From contig NZ_AP023355.1 in the NCBI RefSeq assembly GCF_016865425.1, forward strand, positions 2,106,198 through 2,170,197: a stretch of 64,000 nucleotides of DNA, given 5' to 3'. The notes beneath the pieces are model-generated. The model was not told the origin of the DNA. It saw nothing but the letters and a program-made list of their open reading frames with translations, and did not search any database. The DNA is from Actinocatenispora thailandica (lineage in GTDB: Bacteria > Actinomycetota > Actinomycetes > Mycobacteriales > Micromonosporaceae). The position numbers and the translations under genes are program-made. Each line of letters opens with the position of its first letter. The first letter of the stretch is position 1. Shown here one piece after another: positions 8,292 through 15,273 of this stretch.

Positions 8292-8780
8292 ATGGAACCC
8301 CGACTCGACCTGTTCGCCAGCCCGACCGCGGGCAAGGCGCTGAAGCGCTTCGCCAACGCCGCCATGGCGTTGGAACGGTCCACCCTGCCGAAGACGCTGC
8401 GCGAGCTGGTGCAGCTGCGGGTCGGTCAGATCAACGGCTGCGGCCTGTGCGTCGACGCGCACAGCAAGGAGGCGGCGGCGGCCGGCGAGACCCCGGTACG
8501 GATCAACCTGGTCGCCGTGTGGCGCGAGTCGACCGTGTTCACCGAGCCGGAACGCGCCGCGCTGGCGCTCGCCGAGGAGGGCACCCGGCTCGGCGACGGC
8601 CGGCCGGGTGTCGCCGAGCAGACCTGGGCCGCCGCCCGGGAGCACTACGACGACGACCAGCTCGGCACGCTGGTCTGCCTGATCGCGATGATCAACGCAG
8701 CCACCCGGATGAACGTCATGGTGCACAACCCCGGCAGCTCGTACGAGCCCGGTACGTTCGCCGCCGTCGGCGGGGAGTGA
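8292..8780 (+). CDS. Carboxymuconolactone decarboxylase / AhpD-like family protein
   Basis: A protein of 162 residues. The AhpD-type active-site motif is NGCGLCVDAHSKEA (C-x-x-C followed by His, residues about 47-60), which supports a peroxidase/alkylhydroperoxidase activity rather than true decarboxylation. It is typical of the CMD genes that accompany ECF41 sigma factors, and the divergent neighbour is such a factor. The ATG at 8292 follows a weak AGGACA site. Control by the neighbouring sigma factor is inferred from the promoter-like sequence. Confidence 0.9.
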   Translation: MEPRLDLFASPTAGKALKRFANAAMALERSTLPKTLRELVQLRVGQINGCGLCVDAHSKEAAAAGETPVRINLVAVWRESTVFTEPERAALALAEEGTRLGDGRPGVAEQTWAAAREHYDDDQLGTLVCLIAMINAATRMNVMVHNPGSSYEPGTFAAVGGE

Positions 8781-8842
8781 TCGACGCCCGGTCCGTGGCC
8801 GGTCCCGGACCGCCGCGGGCCGGGCGCCGGTGCCATACCCCC

Positions 8843-8933
8843 GGAGCCCGGAGCCCGGAGCCCGGAGCCCAAAAGCCCGGAGCCCAAAAGCCCGGAGCCC
8901 GGGAGGCCCCGGAGCCCGGGAGGCCCAGAGCCC
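8843..8933. repeat. Low-complexity GGAGCCC repeat tract
   Basis: Four GGAGCCC heptamers (8843-8870), two identical 15-bp units AAAAGCCCGGAGCCC (8871-8900), then two units beginning GGGAGGCCC. It lies between two convergent genes and codes for nothing convincing. Likely a slippage-prone spacer. Confidence 0.85.
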
Positions 8934-8958
8934 TGCGCCGGGGCGACCGACCGTGCCG

Positions 8959-9693
8959 TCACCGCCGGGACTCGACGATCTCCGCCAGCAGGTCGCCGAC
9001 CCGCAGCAGGGCCAGTGCCCGGTCTGCGATGGCGGCCAGCCGGGCGTCGAGCGCGGCGAGCGAGTGGCTCACCTCGCCGAGTTCGCGGGTCGCCGTGATG
9101 GCCGCCAGCACGTCGGGAATGCGGTAGCCGCCGGCACGCAGGGCCGCGGTGATGCGCGCCTCCCGGATGGCCGCAAGCGGGTACCGGCGGGCCGTACCCG
9201 CCGGCGTGCCGATGCGTACGGGTGTCAGCAGGCCGGCCTGCTCCCAGAAGCGCAGCGTGGACGCCCTGACCCCGAGCGCCTGCGACAGCTCCGTGATGGT
9301 CATCGAGTCGCCTTCGACGGGCTCGGCGTCGGTGCCCGCCTCGGCCTGGATGGCCACCAGCGCGCGGCGTGCCGCGAGAGCCTGGTCCCGCTCCTTGTTG
9401 AGCCGGGCGTGGAACCCGCAGATCAGCGCCGCCCCCTGGTCCGCCGGTTGGTGGCGAATGGCCCGCATGGCCTGTCTGGCGTCGACCGGCCCCACCGCGT
9501 CGGCGAGGCCGCGGTACGCGCGCAGCGCGTTCAGGTGCGCGGCGGAGAACCGCCGGTACCCGTTGCCGGAGCGGACCGCGGCCGGGATCACCCCGAGCGC
9601 CTCCAGATCGCGTACCTGCTGAGCGGAGCAGCCCGCGGCCGCCGCCACCGCCGCGGTGGTCAGCGGAGCGGTACCCGCGCCGGCACGGTCCAT
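8959..9693 (-). CDS. MerR-family regulator with two MerR-type DNA-binding heads
   Basis: A protein of 244 residues. Residues about 11-65 form one MerR winged-helix (LTTAAVAAAAGCSAQQVRDLEALGVIP...GYRRFSAAHL). A second, from about 130 (MTITELSQALGVRASTLRFWEQAGLLTP...ARRYPLAAIREARI), is equally complete. Carrying two heads in one chain is unusual for MerR proteins, which normally bind DNA as homodimers with one head each. The ATG at 9693 has GGAGGG 5 bases upstream. It is divergent from the DUF6194 gene, its probable target. Confidence 0.85.
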   Translation of the reverse strand: MDRAGAGTAPLTTAAVAAAAGCSAQQVRDLEALGVIPAAVRSGNGYRRFSAAHLNALRAYRGLADAVGPVDARQAMRAIRHQPADQGAALICGFHARLNKERDQALAARRALVAIQAEAGTDAEPVEGDSMTITELSQALGVRASTLRFWEQAGLLTPVRIGTPAGTARRYPLAAIREARITAALRAGGYRIPDVLAAITATRELGEVSHSLAALDARLAAIADRALALLRVGDLLAEIVESRR

Positions 9694-9731
9694 CGAACCC
9701 TCCACTAGCACTTCAAGTACATGCTCGAACC
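9694..9731. promoter_or_regulatory. Divergent promoter/operator between merR-type and DUF6194 genes
   Basis: Only 38 bases separate the two start codons. The centre holds ACTTCAAGT (9710-9718), a near-perfect dyad of the kind bound by MerR proteins. The plus-strand gene has no ribosome site, so its mRNA may be nearly leaderless. Confidence 0.45.
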
Positions 9732-10241
9732 ATGAGTATGGACCGACTGCTGGAAACGATCCGAGGCTTCGACGGGGTGCTGGAACTCGCGCCGGCCGAG
9801 GGCAGCGCGTTCCCGGAGCTCGCCTGGGGGGACCACTTCTTCTACTACGCCCCCGACGGGCGGGTGCCCCGGCGCGAGCAGCCCTACGCCACCATTGTGA
9901 CGAAGAACTACCCCGACGACGACCGATGCGACCTCGACCGCCCGGATCGCTGGCGGTTGAACATCCACGTGGGCACCGCGGCGTTCGTCGAACTCATCGG
10001 GGAGAATCCGCGGACCACCGCGACGCCGCGGGACCACACCGCCACCGACGTCGTCATCCCGCACCCGGTGTACCGCGCGCAGGGCTGGGTGTCGATCGTC
10101 AACCCGGCCGCCCGGACGACCGAACTGGCGACCCGCCTGCTCCGGCAGGCGCACGACCGGGCGCGGCACCGGGCCGAGCGCCGCAACGATCGCGGGCACG
10201 CGGTCGGAGACCCCGACCCCGGCGGTGACCGGAGTTCCTAG
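9732..10241 (+). CDS. DUF6194 family protein
   Basis: A protein of 169 residues, opening MSMDRLLETIRGFDGVLEL, then ELAWGDHFFYYAPDG and QPYATIVTKNYPDDD, which I recognise as the DUF6194 family. No catalytic role is known to me. Starts at 9732 or at the second ATG at 9738; neither has a ribosome site. The stop codon lies inside the left arm of a large inverted repeat shared with the convergent transporter gene. Probably controlled by the divergent MerR-type regulator. Confidence 0.75.
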   Translation: MSMDRLLETIRGFDGVLELAPAEGSAFPELAWGDHFFYYAPDGRVPRREQPYATIVTKNYPDDDRCDLDRPDRWRLNIHVGTAAFVELIGENPRTTATPRDHTATDVVIPHPVYRAQGWVSIVNPAARTTELATRLLRQAHDRARHRAERRNDRGHAVGDPDPGGDRSS

Positions 10242-10317
10242 GGCGTGTCTTCGTGGCTCCGCCCGGGCGAACGGGCCCGGCGCAGCCGGGTGGCTGGCCA
10301 CGAAGACACGGCCTAGG
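10237..10317. terminator. Large imperfect inverted repeat holding both stop codons (bidirectional terminator)
   Basis: Left arm 10237-10257 and right arm 10297-10317 match at 20 of 21 positions (CCTAGG, one mismatch, then CGTGTCTTCGTGGC). The loop carries its own GCCCG/CGGGC hairpin. The TAG of the DUF6194 gene and the TAG of the convergent antiporter gene both lie in the CCTAGG ends, so it serves both strands. Confidence 0.7.
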
Positions 10318-11398
10318 GCCGGATGGCGAGGAGGACGAACGCGGCCAGCAGCACCAGGTGCACGCAGGCGGACAGCCGGGTGACCCGGCCCGGTACCACG
10401 GTCAGCACGCTGACCACGACGGTCAGTGCGAGCAGCACGATGTGTGTCGGGCCCAGCCCCAGCACCAGCCGGTTCGGCAGCCAGATCGAGGCCAGCGCCA
10501 TCGTCGGGATGGTCAGGCCGATCGACGCCATCGCCGAGCCGTACGCGAGGTTCAGGCTGATCTGCACCCGGTCCCGCAGCGCCGATCTGGTCGCCGACAG
10601 CGTCTCCGGCGCGAGTACCAGCAGGGCGATCACCACGCCGACGAACGAGGCGGGGAAGCCGACCGCGCGCACCCCCGCCTCGATCGCCGGCGACTCGACC
10701 TTCGCCAGCCCCACCACGCCGATCAGCGCCAGCAGTAGCTGGCCGAGGCTCGCGAGCGCCCGCCGGTTCGACGGCGCCGGCGCCGGCCGATCCGGATCCG
10801 CCGCCGCGGTACCGGTCTCCACCGGGAGGAAGAAGTCGCGGTGCCGGCGGGTCTGGGTGGACACGAACACCAGGTACAGGGCCAGCGAGGCGATCGCGGC
10901 GAACACCAGCTGCGGCCCGGAGAACTCGCCGGCCGCCGAGGAACCGGTGAACCGCGGCAGCACCAGGCTGAGCGTGGCGAGGGTACCGACCGTCGCCAGC
11001 GCCGCGCCGCTGCCCTCCGGGTTGAACCGGGCCAGCCCGTGCCGCACCGAGCCGATCAGCAGCGACAACCCGACGATCCCGTTGGTGGTGATCATGACAG
11101 CGGCGAACACGGTGTCCCGGGCGAGCGTCTCGGACTTCGCGCCACCGGACACGCTCAGCGTCACGATCAGCGCGACCTCGATGATCGTCACGGCCACCGC
11201 GAGCACCAGCGAACCGAACGGTTCGCCGACCCGGTGGGCGACCACCTCGGCGTGCTGCACCGCGGCGAGTACCGCGCCGGCCAGCAGCACCGCGACCAGC
11301 GCGACCGGTACCGGCCCGAGGTGGCGGCCCCAGGACACCGCCAGCACCACCACGGCCAGTACCGGGACGATCAGCGTCCAGGACACCCGTACCCGCAT
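10313..11398 (-). CDS. chaA: ChaA-like calcium/sodium:proton antiporter (CaCA superfamily)
   Basis: A protein of 361 residues with about 11 membrane helices and two CaCA alpha-repeats. The first is GEPFGSLVLAVAVTIIEVALIVTLSVSG (residues about 58-85). The second is VVIALLVLAPETLSATRSALRDRVQISLNLAYGSAMASIGLTIPTMA, with the acidic ion-binding Glu in each. This resembles E. coli ChaA and the rhizobial y4hA product. It exports Ca2+ or Na+ against protons. ATG at 11398. No operon partner. Confidence 0.88.
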   Translation of the reverse strand: MRVRVSWTLIVPVLAVVVLAVSWGRHLGPVPVALVAVLLAGAVLAAVQHAEVVAHRVGEPFGSLVLAVAVTIIEVALIVTLSVSGGAKSETLARDTVFAAVMITTNGIVGLSLLIGSVRHGLARFNPEGSGAALATVGTLATLSLVLPRFTGSSAAGEFSGPQLVFAAIASLALYLVFVSTQTRRHRDFFLPVETGTAAADPDRPAPAPSNRRALASLGQLLLALIGVVGLAKVESPAIEAGVRAVGFPASFVGVVIALLVLAPETLSATRSALRDRVQISLNLAYGSAMASIGLTIPTMALASIWLPNRLVLGLGPTHIVLLALTVVVSVLTVVPGRVTRLSACVHLVLLAAFVLLAIRP

Positions 11399-11531
11399 GG
11401 GCTCAACCCTGGCAGAACCACCTGTCCGGTGTCGGGTGAATCGTCCAGCTCCGATGTGGCGGAGACGGGGAGCGGGGTGATGCTGCGGCATTCCGGCCCG
11501 GCCGAGCCGGAGCGCCGCCGATGATGGGGGT

Positions 11532-12362
11532 ATGTGCCGATGGTTGGTGTACGCCGGGTCGGCGATCCGGCCCGAGGAACTGTTGTACAAGGTCGACCAC
11601 TCGCTGATCGACCAGAGCATGCACTCCAAGCTGGGCGCGACGACGCTCAACGGCGACGGCTTCGGCATGGGCTGGTACGACGGGCCACGCCCGCCCGGCC
11701 TGTTCCGCGGCATCGGCCCGGCCTGGGGCGACCGGAACCTGCGCGAGCTGTCCGAGCACCTGGAGAGCCCGCTGTTCTTCGCGCACATCCGGGCCTCCAC
11801 CGGCAGCCCGGTGCAGGAGAGCAACTGCCATCCGTTCCGGTACCGGGACTGGCTGTGGATGCACAACGGGGAGATCCACGGCTTCCACCAGATCAAACGG
11901 GAACTGGTCCTCGCGATCGAGCCCGAACTGTTCCCGCACCTGGAGGGCTCGACCGACTCGGAGCTGATGTTCTACCTGGCGCTCAGCTACGGGCTGCGCG
12001 ACGACCCGATCGCCGGGGTGGCCAGGATGGTCGGTCACGTCGAACGCGTCGCCGCGGCGCACGACATCCGCGACCCGATGCAGATGACGATCGCCACCTC
12101 CGACGGCGAGCACGTCTGGGTCTTCCGGTACTCGACACAGCACCAGTCCCGGTCGCTGTTCTACTCCCGGCGGATCGAGGCGCTGCGCGAGCTGTACCCG
12201 GACAACGCCAACTTCCGCCGGCTGTCCGAGCAGACCCGGATCATCGTGTCCGAGCCGCTCGGCGACCTGCCCGGCGCGTGGCACGAGGTGCCGGAGTCCG
12301 CCTGCGGGTTGGTCGATCCCGGCCGCGACTTCCTGCAGGACTTCCATCCCGAGCCGGTCTGA
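11532..12362 (+). CDS. Class II glutamine amidotransferase (YafJ/EgtC-like)
   Basis: A protein of 276 residues beginning MCRWLVYAGS. Cys2 becomes the N-terminal nucleophile once Met is removed. NGDGFGMGWYDG (residues about 40-51), AHIRASTGSPVQESNCHPF and WMHNGEIHGF are the Ntn-hydrolase glutaminase motifs. There is no synthase domain, so it may act as a stand-alone amidohydrolase. EgtC of ergothioneine synthesis is a close relative, but no egt genes are nearby, so that role is not supported. Single gene. Confidence 0.88.
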   Translation: MCRWLVYAGSAIRPEELLYKVDHSLIDQSMHSKLGATTLNGDGFGMGWYDGPRPPGLFRGIGPAWGDRNLRELSEHLESPLFFAHIRASTGSPVQESNCHPFRYRDWLWMHNGEIHGFHQIKRELVLAIEPELFPHLEGSTDSELMFYLALSYGLRDDPIAGVARMVGHVERVAAAHDIRDPMQMTIATSDGEHVWVFRYSTQHQSRSLFYSRRIEALRELYPDNANFRRLSEQTRIIVSEPLGDLPGAWHEVPESACGLVDPGRDFLQDFHPEPV

Positions 12363-12381
12363 CCGCCACCGCCCGGCGCCG

Positions 12382-12822
12382 TCAGCCGGCCGGGGGGCGC
12401 AGCTCGACGAGTTCGGCGGAGGCGTCCCCGCCGGGGGTGCGCCAGGTGATCGTGTCACCGACGGCGTGGCCGGTCAGGGCACGGGCCAGCGGGCTGTCCC
12501 GGGTGATCGCCGCCCCGGTGGTACCCGACGCCGGCACCGGCGCGATCTCGATGCGTTCGGTGTCGCCGTCGGCGAACCGCAGCACCGCCCGGGTACCGAA
12601 GGGCAGGCCCGTCCCGGTGTCGCCGCCCGCCAACAGGCCCTGCAACTGCTCGATGCGCGCATCGAGCCGGCGCAGCTCGTTGGCCCGCTCGATGCCCTCG
12701 GCCTGATCGGCGGTGTCTCCCGGCTGCCGGTCGTCGGCCAGCGTCTCGGCCAGCCGCCGACGCTGTTCGCCGACCGACTCCAGTTCGTCGCGCAACCGCT
12801 GCACCGGATCCGGCTCGCTCAT
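12382..12822 (-). CDS. Gre-family (GreA/GreB-like) transcription factor
   Basis: A protein of 146 residues. Residues 1-65 form an antiparallel coiled coil with an acidic tip region (LADDRQPGDTADQAEG) and 70-140 form a GreA C-terminal FKBP-like domain (SPLARALTGHAVGDTITWRTPGG). The family enters the RNA polymerase secondary channel. Full-length GreA usually has a tip of LGDRSENAEY type, so this is a divergent paralogue and may inhibit rather than aid cleavage, as reported for the mycobacterial Gre homologue Rv3788. The ATG at 12822 is chosen because GGGAGGTG lies just upstream. Confidence 0.78.
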   Translation of the reverse strand: MSEPDPVQRLRDELESVGEQRRRLAETLADDRQPGDTADQAEGIERANELRRLDARIEQLQGLLAGGDTGTGLPFGTRAVLRFADGDTERIEIAPVPASGTTGAAITRDSPLARALTGHAVGDTITWRTPGGDASAELVELRPPAG

Positions 12823-12980
12823 TCGCACCTCCCGCGGGGCCGCCCCGCCGTCCGCGGTGTCCGGACGTCGAGGCGGGCCTGGCCGATCATCCCGCGATTA
12901 TCGACCCTGCCGGTGCCGGCCGCGGTGGGTTCGGCGATCATGGCGGCACCGATCCGGCAGACCCGGGGGAGCGGCGTGGC

Positions 12981-13790
12981 ATGACCGTCTTCGACAGCTA
13001 CGAACGCGAGCAGTGGCGCGGCGGCACCGCCGCCTTCGCCCGTACCTTCGCCACACTGTGCGCCCACCCGGCCGACGCGCTGCTCGCCGCGGCCGGCGTG
13101 GCCGGCGGCACCCGGACGCTGGACGTCGGTACCGGGACCGGCACCGTCGCGGCGCTGGCGGCGGCCCGCGGCGCCGCGGTCACCGCCGTGGACGCCGCCC
13201 CCGGAATGGCCGCTGCGGCGCGCCGGTCCGTACCGGCCGCCGCGGTCGGTGTCGGCGCCCTGCCGGCGCTGCCGTTCCGGACCGGCACCTTCGACGCGGT
13301 GCTGGCGAACTTCGTACTCAACCACGTTGGGGTACCGGCCGCCGCGGTCACCGAGCTGGCCCGGCTGACCCGACCCGGTGGCCGCGTCGCCGTGACGATC
13401 TGGCCGTACCCGCAGCCGCCGCTGCAGGCGCTTCTCGGAAAGGCGGTGCAGGCCGTCGGCGTCCAGCCGGTCGAGCTGCCGCGGCTCGCCGCCGAACACG
13501 ACTTTCCCCGTACCGTGGCCGGGTTGACCGGGCTGCTGTCCGTGGCCGGGCTGACCGGGGTGACGGTACGGCGGCTGGACTGGCGGCACCGGACCACCGT
13601 CGCCGACTGGTGGGCCGGCCTCGACGGTGGCATCGGCGCGGCCAGCGTGCTGCTCGCCGGGCAACCGGCGGCGACCCGGGATCGGATCCGGGCCGCGCTG
13701 GAACGGCTGGCGGAGCCGTACCGCAGCCCGGCGGGCGACTGCGCGATTCCCACCGCGGCGCTGCTCGCCGCTGGTACCGTCCCGGCCTGA
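12981..13790 (+). CDS. SAM-dependent methyltransferase (class I)
   Basis: A protein of 269 residues. The SAM-binding motif I is TLDVGTGTGTVAALAAARGAAVTAVDAAPGM (residues about 48-78), followed by FDAVLANFVLNHVGVPAAAVTELARLTRPGGRVAVTIW. This is the UbiE/Methyltransf_11 fold. Acceptor unknown. ATG at 12981 with GGGGGAG upstream. It faces a second methyltransferase gene across a 37-base gap. Confidence 0.85.
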   Translation: MTVFDSYEREQWRGGTAAFARTFATLCAHPADALLAAAGVAGGTRTLDVGTGTGTVAALAAARGAAVTAVDAAPGMAAAARRSVPAAAVGVGALPALPFRTGTFDAVLANFVLNHVGVPAAAVTELARLTRPGGRVAVTIWPYPQPPLQALLGKAVQAVGVQPVELPRLAAEHDFPRTVAGLTGLLSVAGLTGVTVRRLDWRHRTTVADWWAGLDGGIGAASVLLAGQPAATRDRIRAALERLAEPYRSPAGDCAIPTAALLAAGTVPA

Positions 13791-13827
13791 CCGCCGCCGT
13801 CGCCGACCGGGCGACCGCGGCGCCGGC

Positions 13828-14583
13828 TCACCGGCCCGGGCGGCGGGCCTCGATGAGAAAGCGTTCCGAGGTGGCCCGGAACGGCCCGTGCGCGCTGATC
13901 TGTTCGTGCAGCGCGGCAAGCCGGTCGCGGTAGCGCTCCACGTCGAAGCCCGGCACGATCCAGATCACCGTCCGCAGGAACACGATGACCGCGGCGATGT
14001 CGTCGAACCGCATCGGCAGCGACTGCTGGTGCAGGGCGACGACATCCAGCCCGGCCGCCTCGGCGCCGCCGAGCGCCCGCGCCGCGGCCCGCACCTGGCT
14101 GACCGGCTGCGGGCCCATCAGCGCATCGGTCAGTTCCCGCACCGAACCCGCACCGACCTGCTGGGACAGGTAACTGCCGCCGGGTGCCAGCACGCGGGCG
14201 ATCTCCGGCCACCGCAGCACCGTCGGGTGCCGGCAGGTGACCAGGTCGAACGACGCGTCGTCGAACGGCAGATCGGCGTCGTCGGCGACCTCGACGACGG
14301 TGCCGCCGACCGGCGCGAGCCGCTGCCGGGCCAGCGCCACGTTCGGCGGCCAGGACTCGGTCGCGGCCAGCCGCGGCGGGACGACCGGCAACCCGGCGAG
14401 CAGCTCACCGGCACCGGTCTGGATGTCCAGCGCGGCCTGGGCGCCGGCCATCCGCTTGCCGACCAGCCGCGCGTAGCGCCACCACGGCCGCGCCTCGGTG
14501 GCCCGCCCCGCGAGCCAGCCGAAGTCCCAGCCGACGGGTACGGCGAGCGCTTCGGCCACGAGATCGTCGAAGGTGCGGGGCAT
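13828..14583 (-). CDS. SAM-dependent methyltransferase (class I)
   Basis: A protein of 251 residues from the ATG at 14583 (MPRTFDDLVAEAL). The SAM domain reads ALDIQTGAGELLAGLPVVPPRLAATESWPPNVALARQRL, then DADLPFDDASFDLVTCRHPTVLRWPEIARVLAPGGSYLSQQVG. In motif I, DIQTGAGE replaces the usual DxGxGxG, a known variant of this actinobacterial group. Substrate unknown. The 176-base gap upstream holds nothing recognisable. Confidence 0.85.
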   Translation of the reverse strand: MPRTFDDLVAEALAVPVGWDFGWLAGRATEARPWWRYARLVGKRMAGAQAALDIQTGAGELLAGLPVVPPRLAATESWPPNVALARQRLAPVGGTVVEVADDADLPFDDASFDLVTCRHPTVLRWPEIARVLAPGGSYLSQQVGAGSVRELTDALMGPQPVSQVRAAARALGGAEAAGLDVVALHQQSLPMRFDDIAAVIVFLRTVIWIVPGFDVERYRDRLAALHEQISAHGPFRATSERFLIEARRPGR

Positions 14584-14759
14584 GCCTCGCAGTCTGGCGG
14601 ACCGGGCGGCCTCGGCGCGACCGGTTTCCGGCGCCACCGGCGGCCGGCCCTGCCACCGCGCCCGGGCCGGGTTCGGCGCCGGTACCAAGCGTGGCCGGCG
14701 CCGGGATCGAGCGGCAGCCGGCGGCGAGGTCGGGAAGCAGGAGGCGGCCGGTGCCGGGG

Positions 14760-15221
14760 TCAGTCGGCGGCCGGTGGCGGGAAGCCGCCGGTGGCGATCG
14801 GGCCCCAGCGCTCGATCGTGACCCGGATCAGGCACTTGCCCTGGCGCTGCATCGCGGCCCGGTACTCGTCCCAGTCCGGGTGCTCGCCGGCGATGCCCCG
14901 GTAGTACTCGACCAGGTCGTCCAGCGCCGCCGGCAGGTCGCGCACCTCGGCGGTGCCGTCGAGCTGCACGTACGGCCCGTCGAACTCGTCGGACAGGATG
15001 CACAGTGTCACCCGGGGATCACGCCGGACGTTGTGCACCTTGGCCCGCTGCGGGTAGGTCGACACGACCACCCGGCCGGCGCCGTCGGTGCCGCAGGTGA
15101 CCGGAGAGGCCTGCGGCCGGCCGTCCCGCCGGGTGGTGATCAGCACCGCATGGTGCCGCGGCCGGACGAAGTCGAGCAGCTCGTCGCGTTCGACCGTGTT
15201 CGCACTTGCATAGCTCACCAT
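14760..15221 (-). CDS. PPOX-class, F420-dependent split-barrel flavoprotein
   Basis: A protein of 153 residues with the pyridoxamine-phosphate-oxidase-like split barrel: LLDFVRPRHHAVLITTRRDGRPQASPVTCGTDGAGRVVVSTYPQRAKVHNVRRDPRVTLCIL. The RRDGRPQASPV and KVHNVRRDPRV stretches are the phosphate-contact motifs of F420-dependent members (FDOR-B type). It probably reduces a small substrate with F420H2; substrate unknown. ATG at 15221. Confidence 0.85.
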   Translation of the reverse strand: MVSYASANTVERDELLDFVRPRHHAVLITTRRDGRPQASPVTCGTDGAGRVVVSTYPQRAKVHNVRRDPRVTLCILSDEFDGPYVQLDGTAEVRDLPAALDDLVEYYRGIAGEHPDWDEYRAAMQRQGKCLIRVTIERWGPIATGGFPPPAAD

Positions 15222-15273
15222 GCCCCGACCCTACGACCGCACCGGTGCCGGCGCCGACTCGGTGATCCGGTAC

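Noticed and set aside
8843-8933. Repeat tract considered as a CRISPR-like array.
   Set aside because: Units of 7 and 15 bp with no spacers; simple slippage repeats. No CRISPR array or cas gene was seen in the window.
10237-10317. Possible insertion-sequence ends or MITE.
   Set aside because: No transposase, no target duplication visible; kept as terminator-like inverted repeat until copies are found elsewhere.
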